A stretch of 64,000 nt of DNA from [Pseudomonas] carboxydohydrogena (GCF_029030725.1 NZ_CP113162.1:2726501-2790500), one strand, 5' to 3'; counted from the stretch's first letter, positions 19,652 through 29,014 are shown. Numbers and translations are program-made. The notes: generated by a model from the sequence alone, not told the origin.

Positions 19652-21465
19652 TGTCCGTGATTCAAACGCCGAACGGCTACAAACTCGACAATAGCGGACG
19701 CCGCGTCGTCGTCGATCCCGTCACCCGCATCGAAGGCCATATGCGTTGCGAGGTGAACGTCGACTCTAACAACGTGATCCGCAACGCGGTCTCGACCGGA
19801 ACGATGTGGCGCGGCCTCGAGGTCATCCTCAAGGGCCGCGATCCGCGCGACGCATGGGCGTTCGTCGAACGCATCTGCGGCGTCTGCACCGGCTGCCACG
19901 CGCTCGCCTCCGTGCGCGCGGTGGAGAACGCGCTCGACATCCGCATCCCGCATAACGCGCACTTGATCCGCGAGATCATGGCCAAGGTGCTGCAATGGCA
20001 CGATCACGTCGTGCACTTCTATCACCTGCACGCGCTCGACTGGGTCAATCCGGTCAACGCGCTGAAGGCCGATCCGAAAGCCACCTCGGAACTGCAACAA
20101 CTGGTCGGCCCCAACCATCCGATGTCGTCGCCGGGTTATTTCCGCGACATCCAGAACCGCCTGAAGCGCTTCGTGGAATCCGGCGAGCTCGGCATCTTCA
20201 AGAACGGCTATTGGGACAACCCGGCCTACAAGCTGTCTCCGGAAGCCGACCTGATGGCCACGGCGCATTATCTGGAGGCACTCGACATCCAGAAGGAGAT
20301 CGTCAAGATCCACACCATCTTCGGTGGCAAGAATCCGCATCCGAACTTCATGGTCGGCGGCGTTCCCTGCGCCATCAACATGGATGGCGATCTCGCGGCG
20401 GGCGCGCCACTGAACATGGAACGGCTCAACTTCGTGCGCGCGCGCATCGAGGAGGCGTACGAGTTCTCCAAGAACGTCTACATCCCCGACGTCGTCGCCA
20501 TCGCCACGTTCTACAAGGGCTGGCTCTATGGCGGCGGCCTGTCCGCCACCAACGTCATGGATTACGGCGACTATCCGAAGGTCAACTACAACAAGTCGAC
20601 CGATCAGCTCAAAGGCGGCGTCATCCTCAACGGCAACTGGAACGAGGTGTTTCCGATCGATCCGGCCGATCCCGAGCAGATTCAGGAATTCGTCGCGCAC
20701 TCCTGGTACAAATACCCGGACGAAGCCAAGGGCCTGCACCCGTGGGATGGCGTCACCGAGCATAATTACGCGCTCGGCCCCAACGCCAAGGGTACGCGCA
20801 CCGACATCAAGCAGCTCGACGAAGCCGCGAAATATTCGTGGATCAAGTCGCCGCGCTGGCGCGGCAACGCCGTCGAGGTCGGTCCGTTGTCGCGTTACAT
20901 CCTCAACTACGCGCAGGGCAACCAGTACGTCATCGAGCAGGTGAATTCCTCGCTCGCGGCGTTCAACAAGCTGGCTGGCACCAACCTCACGGCGAAGCAG
21001 GCGCTGCCCTCCACCATTGGCCGCACCCTCGCCCGCGCGCTCGAGGCCCATTACTGCGCAGCGATGATGCTGGACGACTGGAAGGAGCTGATCGGCAACA
21101 TCAAGGCTGGCGATTCCTCCACCGCCAACGTCGAGAAGTGGGACCCATCCACCTGGCCGAAGGAAGCCAAGGGTTTCGGCCTCGTCGCCGCGCCTCGCGG
21201 CGCCAACGGTCACTGGATCAGGATCAAGGACGGCAAGATCGCCAACTACCAGTGCATCGTGCCGACCACCTGGAACGGATCGCCGCGCGATCCGGCCGGC
21301 AATATCGGAGCGTTCGAAGCCTCGCTGATGAACACGCCGATGGAGCGTCCGGAGGAGCCCGTCGAAATCCTGCGCACGCTGCACTCGTTCGACCCCTGCC
21401 TCGCCTGCTCCACTCACGTCATGAGCGAAGACGGCGAGAACCTCGCGAAAGTCACCGTGCGATAG
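19651..21465 (+). CDS. hupL: Uptake hydrogenase large subunit
   Basis: A 604-residue catalytic subunit. The N-terminal NiFe ligands are in [19 protein letters not shown] and the C-terminal ones in DPCLACSTH, followed by the 15-residue tail [15 protein letters not shown], which HupD removes after nickel insertion. It oxidises H2 on the periplasmic side and passes electrons through HupS to HupC. It is co-transcribed with hupS and hupC (9 bp downstream). Confidence 0.98.
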   Translation: MSVIQTPNGYKLDNSGRRVVVDPVTRIEGHMRCEVNVDSNNVIRNAVSTGTMWRGLEVILKGRDPRDAWAFVERICGVCTGCHALASVRAVENALDIRIPHNAHLIREIMAKVLQWHDHVVHFYHLHALDWVNPVNALKADPKATSELQQLVGPNHPMSSPGYFRDIQNRLKRFVESGELGIFKNGYWDNPAYKLSPEADLMATAHYLEALDIQKEIVKIHTIFGGKNPHPNFMVGGVPCAINMDGDLAAGAPLNMERLNFVRARIEEAYEFSKNVYIPDVVAIATFYKGWLYGGGLSATNVMDYGDYPKVNYNKSTDQLKGGVILNGNWNEVFPIDPADPEQIQEFVAHSWYKYPDEAKGLHPWDGVTEHNYALGPNAKGTRTDIKQLDEAAKYSWIKSPRWRGNAVEVGPLSRYILNYAQGNQYVIEQVNSSLAAFNKLAGTNLTAKQALPSTIGRTLARALEAHYCAAMMLDDWKELIGNIKAGDSSTANVEKWDPSTWPKEAKGFGLVAAPRGANGHWIRIKDGKIANYQCIVPTTWNGSPRDPAGNIGAFEASLMNTPMERPEEPVEILRTLHSFDPCLACSTHVMSEDGENLAKVTVR

Positions 21466-21474
21466 GAGGCAGCC

Positions 21475-22218
21475 ATGAGCAATATCACCGACATCGGACG
21501 TGGCGGCGTCATCCAGACGGAAAGTCATGAACTGGTCGAGGGCTCACGACAGACATCCGTGTATGTCTACGAAGCCCCGGTCCGGTTGTGGCACTGGATC
21601 AACGCCATCGCCATCCTCGTGCTCGCCCTCACCGGCTTCTTCATCGGCAGACCCCTGCCGACGATGCCGGGCGAGGCCAGCGCGAACTTCCTGATGGGCT
21701 ATATCCGGTTCACCCACTTCACGGCCGGATATATCCTCGCGATCGGCTTCTTATTCCGGTTCTACTGGTCGTTCGTCGGCAATCACCATGCGCGGCAGCT
21801 TTTCCGGCTGCCGCTCACGAGCGCTCACTGGTGGAAGGAGATCCTGTTCGAACTGCGCTGGTATCTCTTCATCGAGAAGCGGCCGAAGAAATATGTCGGC
21901 CACAACCCGCTGGCACAGATCGCGATGTTTATCTTCATCACGACCGGTACGCTGTTCATGATCATCACGGGCTTTGCGCTCTATGCGGAAGGCTCGCAGC
22001 GGGGAAGCTGGCAGGACACCCTGTTCGGCTGGGTGATCCCGCTGGTCGGTCAGAGTTTCGACGTCCACACGCTGCACCGTCTCGGCATGTGGTGGATCCT
22101 GACCTTCGTGATCATCCACATCTACGTCGCCATCCGCGAAGACATCATGTCCCGCCAGAGCATCGTCTCGACGATGATCTCGGGACACCGCACCTTCAAG
22201 GATGACGACCCAGCCTGA
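21475..22218 (+). CDS. hupC: Hydrogenase b-type cytochrome
   Basis: A 247-residue membrane cytochrome b with four hydrophobic segments (about residues 42-62, 74-94, 145-168 and 203-223). His residues in RLWHWINAIA, FTHFTAGYI and LHRLGMWWI are the likely haem ligands. It anchors HupSL and hands electrons to the quinone pool. Last gene of hupSLC; a terminator follows 24 bp after the stop. Confidence 0.95.
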   Translation: MSNITDIGRGGVIQTESHELVEGSRQTSVYVYEAPVRLWHWINAIAILVLALTGFFIGRPLPTMPGEASANFLMGYIRFTHFTAGYILAIGFLFRFYWSFVGNHHARQLFRLPLTSAHWWKEILFELRWYLFIEKRPKKYVGHNPLAQIAMFIFITTGTLFMIITGFALYAEGSQRGSWQDTLFGWVIPLVGQSFDVHTLHRLGMWWILTFVIIHIYVAIREDIMSRQSIVSTMISGHRTFKDDDPA

Positions 22219-22242
22219 ACCCGCCCAACCCCACCCCGCCTT

Positions 22243-22270
22243 AGGCAGCCCTCGTGGCTGCCTTTTTTTT
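22243..22270 (+). terminator. Rho-independent terminator after hupC
   Basis: AGGCAGCC-CTCGT-GGCTGCCT followed by a run of eight T. It separates hupSLC from the hupD operon, which has its own promoter. Confidence 0.9.
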
Positions 22271-22297
22271 ATTCGCTCGCAGAGCTGGAAGAATAGA

Positions 22298-22333
22298 TTC
22301 CATATGGAAGGATTCTTGACAGACAAGCTTCCA
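22298..22333. promoter_or_regulatory. Candidate HupR binding region upstream of hupD
   Basis: TTCCATATGGAA at 22298-22309 is a perfect TTCCA-N2-TGGAA dyad, centred about 103 bp before the -24 element. A half-site, CTTCCA, follows at 22328-22333. It has the same form as the dyad before hypF. Confidence 0.5.
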
Positions 22334-22364
22334 TCTGATCGGCAGGCTATTTTTGGGATTATTC

Positions 22365-22377
22365 TAAGTTATTGAAA
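22365..22377. promoter_or_regulatory. Candidate IHF site upstream of hupD
   Basis: TAAGTTATTGAAA differs from YAANNNNTTGATW at one fixed position. It lies between the dyad at 22298 and the sigma-54 promoter at 22405. Confidence 0.35.
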
Positions 22378-22404
22378 TCAAATGACTCTCCCAACAAGCC
22401 GAAA

Positions 22405-22419
22405 TGGCACGGTTCTTGA
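22405..22419 (+). promoter_or_regulatory. Sigma-54 promoter of the hupD operon
   Basis: TGGCAC-GGTTC-TTGA fits TGGCAC-N5-TTGC with one change (A for C at the -12 box) and exact spacing. Its position inside an ATG-initiated longer frame argues that hupD starts later, at the TTG at 22466. Confidence 0.7.
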
Positions 22420-22465
22420 TTTTGACAATTCAAAGAACCGGCCTCGATGCCGGCGGGAGGAACGC

Positions 22466-23083
22466 TTGAGTACAGAATCTTCGGTTCTGATTCTCGGAAT
22501 CGGCAACGTCCTGTGGGCCGATGAAGGGTTCGGGGTGCGCGCGGTCGAACGCCTGCACCGGCAATATGCCTTCCCCGACAACGTCACCGTGATGGATGGC
22601 GGCACGCAGGGCATTTTCCTGCTGCCTCACGTCCAGAACAGTTCGGTCCTGATCATTCTCGACGCCGTGGATTACGGCTTGCCGCCCGGCACGCTGAAGC
22701 TCGTCGAGGACGACAATGTCCCGGCCTTCATGGGCGCGAAAAAAGTATCGCTGCATCAGGCCGGCTTTCAGGAAGTGCTGATCACCGCGAAGATGCTCGG
22801 CTGGACACCGCAGCGCATTCTTCTGGTCGGCCTGCAACCGGAGATGATCGAGGATTATGGCGGGTCGCTCCGCCCGCTGGTCGTCTCGCGCATCGACGAC
22901 GCGATCGCCGCCGTTCTTGCCGAACTGCAACGGCTGAACGTGCCGGTACATCGGCGCGTCATCGCCGCCGACGAACTCGGCCCCTCCGCGCTCGAGCGGG
23001 ACCTTTATGAGGAAGGCCGCCCCAGCGAACTCACGGCTTGCCGCACCGGAGACGAACGCTTCCTGTCGGACTGGAACGCCTGA
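22466..23083 (+). CDS. hupD: HupD, endopeptidase that matures HupL
   Basis: About 205 residues of the HyaD/HupD protease family. LILGIGNVLWADEGFGVRAVE with the Ni-binding Glu, MDGGTQG, LDAVDYG and the His-containing KVSLHQAGF are all family marks. It cleaves the C-terminal peptide of HupL after nickel is in place. I chose the TTG at 22466 because GGGAGG lies 5 bases upstream and the sigma-54 promoter lies within the longer frame from 22382; the protein length is then normal. First gene of the operon hupD-F-G-H-J-K-hypA-hypB-hupR. Confidence 0.92.
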   Translation: MSTESSVLILGIGNVLWADEGFGVRAVERLHRQYAFPDNVTVMDGGTQGIFLLPHVQNSSVLIILDAVDYGLPPGTLKLVEDDNVPAFMGAKKVSLHQAGFQEVLITAKMLGWTPQRILLVGLQPEMIEDYGGSLRPLVVSRIDDAIAAVLAELQRLNVPVHRRVIAADELGPSALERDLYEEGRPSELTACRTGDERFLSDWNA

Positions 23084-23084
23084 C

Positions 23085-23408
23085 ATGTGCATCGGCATTC
23101 CCATGAAAGTTCTGTCCGCCGGCGAATTCACCGCAACCTGCGTGAGCGAAACATCGGATGCGCGGCAGAGCGTGGACATTCGCCTCGTCGGCGCGGTCGC
23201 GCCCGGACGATGGCTACTGGTGTTTCTCGGCACCGCCCGTCGCCTGCTCGAGGACGATGAAGCCGCATTGATCTGTAGCGCCCTGCGCAGCCTGTCCGCC
23301 GCCGCGGACGGCGACGACATCACCGGACTGTTTCCCGATCTGGACGACCGCGAACCGGTGCTTCCGCCCCATCTCGAACACATCCGCCGCGGCAATGCGG
23401 TACAGTAG
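23085..23408 (+). CDS. hupF: HupF, HypC-family chaperone for HupL
   Basis: A 107-residue HypC-like protein starting MCIGIPMKV, with the functional Cys2. HupF has a C-terminal extension compared with HypC, seen here as residues about 75-107. In rhizobia it protects HupL during maturation, notably under oxygen. It starts one base after the hupD stop. Confidence 0.93.
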   Translation: MCIGIPMKVLSAGEFTATCVSETSDARQSVDIRLVGAVAPGRWLLVFLGTARRLLEDDEAALICSALRSLSAAADGDDITGLFPDLDDREPVLPPHLEHIRRGNAVQ

Positions 23409-23417
23409 GAGATTAAG

Positions 23418-23804
23418 ATGTCGAAAGCCATCGACAGACTGACCCGCGATCTCGGCTACCCGCTGCTCGGCGCGACGAACTGCGACGACTTCATGTCCGC
23501 CAAGGGCGAATATGTTGTTTTCCTCACCGGTGATCCCGCGAAGAATCTCGAGACCGACGACGTTGCCGCCATCCTGCCCGAACTCGTGCAGGCCTTTCAG
23601 TATCGTTTCAAGGCTGCGGTGGTGGACCGTGCGATCGAGCAGTCGCTGCGCGAGCGTTACGATGTGTGGCCGACGCCTTCGCTGTTGTTCCTGCGCGACG
23701 GCGCGTTGATCGGCGCGGTGCCGAAAGTTCGCGATTGGCCGGACTATCTCAGCGAGATCAAATCGATTCTGGACCGCCCGCAACCCGCCGTCACCCGGCA
23801 ATAG
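23418..23804 (+). CDS. hupG: HupG, HyaE-like hydrogenase assembly protein
   Basis: A 128-residue protein of the HyaE/HupG family, which has a thioredoxin-like fold without the CxxC pair; here DVWPTPSLLFLRDGALIG marks the fold. The family helps the Tat-dependent small subunit to mature, probably by binding its signal peptide. It lies between hupF and hupH as in other hup operons. Confidence 0.88.
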   Translation: MSKAIDRLTRDLGYPLLGATNCDDFMSAKGEYVVFLTGDPAKNLETDDVAAILPELVQAFQYRFKAAVVDRAIEQSLRERYDVWPTPSLLFLRDGALIGAVPKVRDWPDYLSEIKSILDRPQPAVTRQ

Positions 23805-23815
23805 GAAGGACAGCC

Positions 23816-24652
23816 ATGGCTTACAGCTTCACCACGCCGCCCACGGGATTCGGGCCGGGCAGCCAGCCTTCGGAGGAAGATGGCGAGGATCTCAACTATC
23901 TCGCGATGCCCTCGGGCATGCGGACGTTCGAGCCGCATTTTCCGCTGGTCGATGATCCGGAAAAAATACGTCCGGCGACGGATGCGCTGCACGCGCTGGC
24001 CGCGGCCGCCGCAAGCTGGAGCGAGCAGCGCGGAAATCTTCGATTCGATCTGCCGGCGCTCGATGCGCAAAACGCCAAGGTGTTCGCCGATGCGCTCGGT
24101 GAAGGCGAAGTCGCGATGCTGGCCGATACGCTTCCACGCATCGAGGCGCAGGAATCGGTTTTCGCCGGAATCTGGCGCATCCGCTCCCTCGGCGATGACA
24201 TGCGCGAGCATATCGAGATCGGCGCAGTTCCCAGCATCGCGCTTGTGAGCGCGTCCGTCACGCCGCCTTCGCCGCCGATGCCCGCGCCCGGCGTGGTCAA
24301 CGGTCCGTTCCTGCTCGCCGAGATCACCGAGCAGATTGCCAAGCGCCGCCGCGGGGACCCGCCGCACGTGGTGAACCTCACGCTGATGCCGCATACGCCA
24401 GAGGACCTCGACTATCTCGCCGCCGCGCTGGGGGCCGGCCGGATCAGGTTCCTGTCGCGCGGCTATGGCAATTGCCGCATTGAAGGCACCGGATATCCGG
24501 ATGTCTGGCGGGTGCGGTACTACAATTCGCAGGACGCCCTGATCCTCGACACCATCGAGATTTCCGATATCCCGGAAGTGGCCTGCGCTGCGGTGGAGGA
24601 CATCCGCGATTCCGCCACGCGGATCGCCGAGGTCGCGGAGGCGATCGCATGA
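23816..24652 (+). CDS. hupH: HupH, HyaF-like hydrogenase maturation protein
   Basis: A 278-residue HupH/HyaF-family protein, involved in small-subunit maturation. The Pro-rich N-terminus (TPPTGFGPGSQ), the stretch LNYLAMPSGMRTFEPHFP, and the C-terminal WRVRYYNSQDALILDTIEI are characteristic. It starts 11 bp after hupG and overlaps the next gene by 4 bp. The precise biochemical step is not established for the family. Confidence 0.9.
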   Translation: MAYSFTTPPTGFGPGSQPSEEDGEDLNYLAMPSGMRTFEPHFPLVDDPEKIRPATDALHALAAAAASWSEQRGNLRFDLPALDAQNAKVFADALGEGEVAMLADTLPRIEAQESVFAGIWRIRSLGDDMREHIEIGAVPSIALVSASVTPPSPPMPAPGVVNGPFLLAEITEQIAKRRRGDPPHVVNLTLMPHTPEDLDYLAAALGAGRIRFLSRGYGNCRIEGTGYPDVWRVRYYNSQDALILDTIEISDIPEVACAAVEDIRDSATRIAEVAEAIA

Positions 24653-25497
24653 CCTCCGCCCGCTTTGAAGGCTCGTTTCTCGGAGATGCCGCCAAGATCG
24701 ACGATGCCGCGATTCTGGAATGCAAGATCTGCTGGTACAGCTACGACCCGGCGGTCGGGGACGAGATGCGGCAAATCCAGCCCGGCACGCCGTTCTCGGC
24801 ATTGCCGATGGACTGGCGCTGCCCGCAATGCGACGGCGCACGCGACCAGTTCATGGTGATCGATTCCGGCGCCCCGTCCGCGCCGGAATCCCCTCTCGCC
24901 CGCGATCTCGCGGAGAAACCCGGACAACTGGTCGAGTCGTTCCGGCAGGTCTTCAACACCAAGATGCGTGACACGCCGTTCAGCAACAATTCGCTGAATG
25001 TCGAGGCGGTCGGCTTTCGGATCTGGGAGAACCGCATCGTCGGCATCCTGCTGATGCCCTGGTGCATGAACATCGTGGTGCTGCCCGCCGCCGACGAAGA
25101 CTGGTCGCAGCTTCGCATCGGCACGAAACGCAACTTCGCATTTCCGTCCGGCATCTACGAATTCATCTTCAACAACCGCCCGCCGGCCGGCAGCTATTTC
25201 GCCTGCTCGCTGTTCTCCTCGATGTCGGAATTCGCCAGCCAGCTTCAGGCCACCGACGTCGCCCGCGCGGCGATCGCCGGGCTATTCGACGAAGGCAACC
25301 GCGACGAGGACACCGATCGCGCCGCCGACATCAGCGCCATGCGGGAAAACGAACTCGCCAGCGCCGCGGAGCGCGAGGCCGCCCTCGCGAACCCGCCGGA
25401 CGATGCGCGCACCATCGTCCTGCCTGCGAACCCAAGCCGCCGGGCCCTTATCAGCGGAGGGCTCGCCGCCTCATCCTCCGACCCGGCCTCCCCGTGA
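24649..25497 (+). CDS. hupJ: Rubredoxin (HupI)-HupJ fusion
   Basis: A 282-residue protein with two domains. Residues about 20-70 form a rubredoxin with CKICWYSYDP and CPQCDGARDQF, the HupI part. From about residue 95 it is HupJ/HybE-like (NNSLNVEAVGFRIWE, LMPWCMNIVVLP, FAFPSGIYEF). In rhizobia hupI and hupJ are usually separate genes; here they are joined in one frame without a stop. The rubredoxin part helps assemble FeS clusters of HupS in air. The Ala/Glu-rich C-terminus is probably disordered. GTGA overlap with hupK. Confidence 0.92.
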   Translation: MTSARFEGSFLGDAAKIDDAAILECKICWYSYDPAVGDEMRQIQPGTPFSALPMDWRCPQCDGARDQFMVIDSGAPSAPESPLARDLAEKPGQLVESFRQVFNTKMRDTPFSNNSLNVEAVGFRIWENRIVGILLMPWCMNIVVLPAADEDWSQLRIGTKRNFAFPSGIYEFIFNNRPPAGSYFACSLFSSMSEFASQLQATDVARAAIAGLFDEGNRDEDTDRAADISAMRENELASAAEREAALANPPDDARTIVLPANPSRRALISGGLAASSSDPASP

Positions 25498-26417
25498 CGC
25501 AGGTTTTGACGATAGGCGAACATCATGCCGGCGGCGAAACAAGATTCTCCGTCTCGATCGAGGGCGCGCTTGCCACCTCGCATTTGCTTGTCGGGCGGCG
25601 CTGCGCCGACGCGATCCGGCTGATGCCGCTTATCTTCAATCTCTGTCCGGCGGCTCAGGGCGCTGCGGCGGCAATGGCGATGGATCTGTCACCCGCGGCG
25701 GACACGCACACCGCCATCGCATCCGAGACGTTGCGCGAGCATGCGCTCGTGATGCTGCGCGACTGGCCGCTGGCGCTTCAGGAAACGCCGCGCACGTCCG
25801 ATCTCGCGGGTCTCGCCATGCTTTCCGGCGCACGCATCCGCGACCTCGAACATGCCCTGTTCGCCTCTCGCGCCGTCGAGGTTCTGGATAATTTCGATAT
25901 CTGGCTCCAGACTGGTGAAAGCGCCCCCGCGAGATATCTCGCACGGGCAGCTCAGTGGGAAAAATCGGCCGGGCGCATCGACGCGGAGCCCGATCCGACC
26001 TTCATCAGCCGGATCGTGCATCATCCCGCCATGCGCGCCATTATAAAGCGAGAAGGCATCACTCTTTTTGCCCGAATGGCGGCGCGCCTGATCGAAGCCG
26101 CCCTGCTGATCGAGGAAATCGCTTCGGGCAGTCCGGGCGCCCGCTATGGCCGCAGCGACGACGGCCGGGGCTGGGCCGAAGCCGCGCGCGGACGGCTGCT
26201 TCACCATGTGCGGCTGCGAAACGGACTGATCGAGGACTACCGCATCGCCACGCCAACGGATAGCATGGTCGGGAGCGGCGCGTTCCTTCAAAGACTGCTC
26301 CAGTCGGCAGCGACGGGATCACCCGCCGAACGCGGCGACCGGATCAGGATCGCACTGACCTGCGCCGATCCTTGTCTGCCGGTGATCTGGAGAGCCCGGA
26401 CCAAATGCGATGCATGA
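25494..26417 (+). CDS. hupK: HupK, degenerate large-subunit-like maturation protein
   Basis: About 307 residues, starting at the GTG at 25494 that overlaps the hupJ stop. HupK resembles a hydrogenase large subunit whose active-site motifs have decayed: L1 is reduced to CPAAQGAAAA and L2 to CADPCLP. It is thought to act as a scaffold when the Fe(CN)2CO unit is passed to HupL in aerobic hydrogenases. Weakly conserved overall, but position and the two relic motifs make the call good. It overlaps hypA by 8 bp. Confidence 0.86.
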   Translation: MTQVLTIGEHHAGGETRFSVSIEGALATSHLLVGRRCADAIRLMPLIFNLCPAAQGAAAAMAMDLSPAADTHTAIASETLREHALVMLRDWPLALQETPRTSDLAGLAMLSGARIRDLEHALFASRAVEVLDNFDIWLQTGESAPARYLARAAQWEKSAGRIDAEPDPTFISRIVHHPAMRAIIKREGITLFARMAARLIEAALLIEEIASGSPGARYGRSDDGRGWAEAARGRLLHHVRLRNGLIEDYRIATPTDSMVGSGAFLQRLLQSAATGSPAERGDRIRIALTCADPCLPVIWRARTKCDA

Positions 26418-26751
26418 GATGTCTATTTGCCAGAGTCTTGTCGGACTGATCGCGGACGAAGCCGGCCGCAACCGGTTTTCGCGCGTCACGCGGGTCCGCA
26501 TCGAAATCGGCCGGTTTGCCGGAGTCGAGCCGCAAGCCCTGCTGTTCGGATTCGACGTCACCGCGCGCGGCACCGTTGCCGAGGGAGCGGCTCTCGACAT
26601 TATCGACCTGCCCGGACGCGCCTGGTGCTTCGACTGCAACGCCAGCGTGGAGATCGATCATCAGGCTGGACAATGCCCGCGATGCGGCGGCGGCCGGCTT
26701 CGGGTCACCGGCGGCGATGAGCTTCGCATCAAGGATTTGGAGGTGCTCTGA
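26410..26751 (+). CDS. hypA: HypA nickel metallochaperone
   Basis: A 113-residue nickel chaperone. [10 protein letters not shown] gives the nickel-binding His2, and [20 protein letters not shown] the structural zinc site. It delivers nickel to the large subunit together with HypB, which follows with a one-base overlap. This is the only hypA in the window, so it must serve both hydrogenases. Confidence 0.95.
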   Translation: MHEMSICQSLVGLIADEAGRNRFSRVTRVRIEIGRFAGVEPQALLFGFDVTARGTVAEGAALDIIDLPGRAWCFDCNASVEIDHQAGQCPRCGGGRLRVTGGDELRIKDLEVL

Positions 26752-27503
26752 TGGACGCTGTTTGCGACAGCACGACGGCCTCCGGAGTGCGGAGCGCCAT
26801 TGCCCCCGAGCGGCGGCTGGTGAAGATCGGCACCGACATTCTTGCGCGGAATAACGAGATCGCCGGCAGAAACCGCCGGCAACTGGAAGAAAAGGGTATT
26901 CTCGCGCTCAATCTCGTCTCCAGCCCCGGCTCCGGCAAGACCACCCTGCTGGTCGAAACGCTGCGGCGGATGAAAGACAATGGCACCGGCGTGATCGAAG
27001 GCGATCAGGAGACCGACAACGATGCCGCCCGCATCCGGGAAACCGGCGTTCGCGCGATTCAGGTCAACACCGGGACCGGCTGCCATCTCGATGCCGCCGT
27101 CGTCAGCGATGCGCTCGATCGCCTGCGCCTGAAAGATCTCGGTCTTGTTTTCATCGAGAATGTCGGCAACCTCGTTTGCCCCGCCGGATTCGATCTCGGC
27201 GAGGACAGCAAGGTGGTCGTGCTGGCGGTGACCGAAGGCGAAGACAAGCCGCTGAAATATCCGCATATGTTCGCCGCGGCATCGCTCATGCTGCTCAACA
27301 AGACCGATCTCGCGCCGCATGTCGATTTCGACATGGCGCAGTGCGAGGCGAATGCGCGGCGCATCAATCCCGACATCGAGATCATCCGCATTTCGGCGCG
27401 GACCGGGGATGGCATGGGCAAATGGCTCGACTGGATCGCCGCCCGCCGTGAATCCCTTCGCAGGCGCCGGGCCAAAGCAACCGCAATACCGGAGCAGCGT
27501 TGA
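26751..27503 (+). CDS. hypB: Second HypB GTPase, without histidine region
   Basis: A 250-residue HypB with the P-loop SSPGSGKTT near residue 63, [28 protein letters not shown] and [13 protein letters not shown]. It lacks both the N-terminal CxxCGCG motif and the His-rich stretch of the HypB at 7133-8218. It probably retains the GTP-driven nickel transfer but not storage. Two hypB genes in one locus may split storage from insertion, or serve the two operons. It lies between hypA and hupR. Confidence 0.94.
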   Translation: MDAVCDSTTASGVRSAIAPERRLVKIGTDILARNNEIAGRNRRQLEEKGILALNLVSSPGSGKTTLLVETLRRMKDNGTGVIEGDQETDNDAARIRETGVRAIQVNTGTGCHLDAAVVSDALDRLRLKDLGLVFIENVGNLVCPAGFDLGEDSKVVVLAVTEGEDKPLKYPHMFAAASLMLLNKTDLAPHVDFDMAQCEANARRINPDIEIIRISARTGDGMGKWLDWIAARRESLRRRRAKATAIPEQR

Positions 27504-27505
27504 CA

Positions 27506-29014
27506 ATGGCCGACACCGTTCCGCTTCCCGCCATTCTTGTCGTCGATGACGAACAATTATCCGTCGAGGCCATCAAGCGCACGCTGGAGGATGATTTCGA
27601 GGTCTTCACCGCCAATAGCGGCCCCGAGGCGCTGTCGGTCCTCGAAAACCAGTGGATTCAGGTCATCCTGTGCGATCAACGCATGCCGGGGATGTCCGGC
27701 CTTGAGGTTCTCAGCGAGGCACGCCGGCGCTGGCCCGAGGTCATGCGCGTCATCATCACGGGATATACCGACCCGAACGACATCATCAACCTCGTCAACG
27801 AGGCGGGCATCTATCACTTCATCTCCAAGCCATGGCATCCCGAAGAATTGATGCTGGTGCTCAAGAACGGCACGCAGCTCTACAAGCTCCAGCGTGAGCA
27901 TGACCGCCTTTCGGTCGAGCTCAAGCTGCTCGGCCCCTCGGTCCAGAACCGCCTCGACGAGCAGCGCCGCCAGCTTCGCGACGGTTTCAATTTCGACAAT
28001 ATCATCCGCAGCCCCACCTCTCCGCTGAATGCGGTATGCGATATGGCGGCGCGCATCGCGGGCTTCGACGTGCCGGCGCTGATCCTCGGAGAGACCGGCA
28101 CCGGCAAGGAACTGATCGCCCGCGCCATCCATTATTGCAGCCTTCGCTCGGACAAGCCGTTCCATGCGGTGAATTGCGGCGCGATCCCTTCCGAACTGCT
28201 CGAGAGCGAATTGTTCGGCCATCGCAAGGGAGCTTTCACCGGGGCCCACGCGCACCGCATCGGCCTGCTGGAGCAGGCGCATGAGGGCACGATCTTCCTC
28301 GACGAGATCGGCGACATTCCGCAAGCCTTCCAGGTCAAGCTGCTGCGGTTTTTGCAGGAGGGCGAAATCCGGCCCGTGGGCAGCAACAGCACTCAACAGG
28401 TCAATGTCCGCGTCATCGCCGCCACCAACCGCGACCTCTCGCGCGAGGCGACGGCGGGGAAATTCCGCGAAGACCTCTACTATCGCCTGGCGATTTCGCC
28501 GATTTCCGTTCCCCCGCTCCGGGAAAGGATTTGCGACGTTCCAGCACTCGCCAATGCCATGCTGGAACGGGTGACGGCACGACACGACATCAAGATTTCC
28601 GGCTTCACCGACGAAGCGCTCGACCGGCTCTGTGCCTACCCATGGCCCGGCAACGTCCGCGAACTCGAAAACCAGATCACAAGGATGGTCATCCTCGCGG
28701 AAGGCCGAGTGCTGGGTCCCGAACTCATCGAGCCCCATATCCTGCGGGCCGATGGCGCCACTTCTTCCCCGGAGCCGCTGGTGGATCGCTTCATCAGTGA
28801 AGGTGGCCTGCTGCGCAGCCGCGTCGAAAGGATGGAGGCCCGGATCATCCGCGAGACGCTGATCCGCAACCGCGGCAACAAATCGCGCGCGGCGGAGGAA
28901 CTCGGATTATCCCGCGTCGGCCTGCGCGCCAAACTGTTGCGCTACGAGATCGAAGAGCCAACCAAATTATCGCTTATCCGCGGCGACGCCGATGGGGACG
29001 ACGACGAGTGTTGA
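27506..29014 (+). CDS. hupR: HupR/HoxA, NtrC-type activator of hydrogenase genes
   Basis: About 502 residues. Receiver domain at 1-125 with phospho-acceptor D57 (LCDQRMPG). AAA+ domain at about 165-400 with GETGTGKE (195-202), the sigma-54 contact motif GAFTGA (242-247) and IFLDEIGDIP. Fis-type helix-turn-helix at the end (SRAAEELGLSRVGLRAKL). The intact GAFTGA fits the three sigma-54 promoters found in the locus. Partner kinase: HupT. The ATG at 27506 is used; a TTG at 27500 overlapping the hypB stop has a better-spaced GGAG and is possible. Confidence 0.93.
   Translation: MADTVPLPAILVVDDEQLSVEAIKRTLEDDFEVFTANSGPEALSVLENQWIQVILCDQRMPGMSGLEVLSEARRRWPEVMRVIITGYTDPNDIINLVNEAGIYHFISKPWHPEELMLVLKNGTQLYKLQREHDRLSVELKLLGPSVQNRLDEQRRQLRDGFNFDNIIRSPTSPLNAVCDMAARIAGFDVPALILGETGTGKELIARAIHYCSLRSDKPFHAVNCGAIPSELLESELFGHRKGAFTGAHAHRIGLLEQAHEGTIFLDEIGDIPQAFQVKLLRFLQEGEIRPVGSNSTQQVNVRVIAATNRDLSREATAGKFREDLYYRLAISPISVPPLRERICDVPALANAMLERVTARHDIKISGFTDEALDRLCAYPWPGNVRELENQITRMVILAEGRVLGPELIEPHILRADGATSSPEPLVDRFISEGGLLRSRVERMEARIIRETLIRNRGNKSRAAEELGLSRVGLRAKLLRYEIEEPTKLSLIRGDADGDDDEC

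Noticed and set aside
19570-21528. 652-codon open frame on the minus strand opposite hupL
   Set aside because: It is a GC-rich antisense shadow; hupL on the plus strand has full family motifs and the antisense product has none.
22382-22465. Upstream ATG start for hupD
   Set aside because: The added 28 residues cover the sigma-54 promoter and have no family similarity; the TTG at 22466 has a strong ribosome site.
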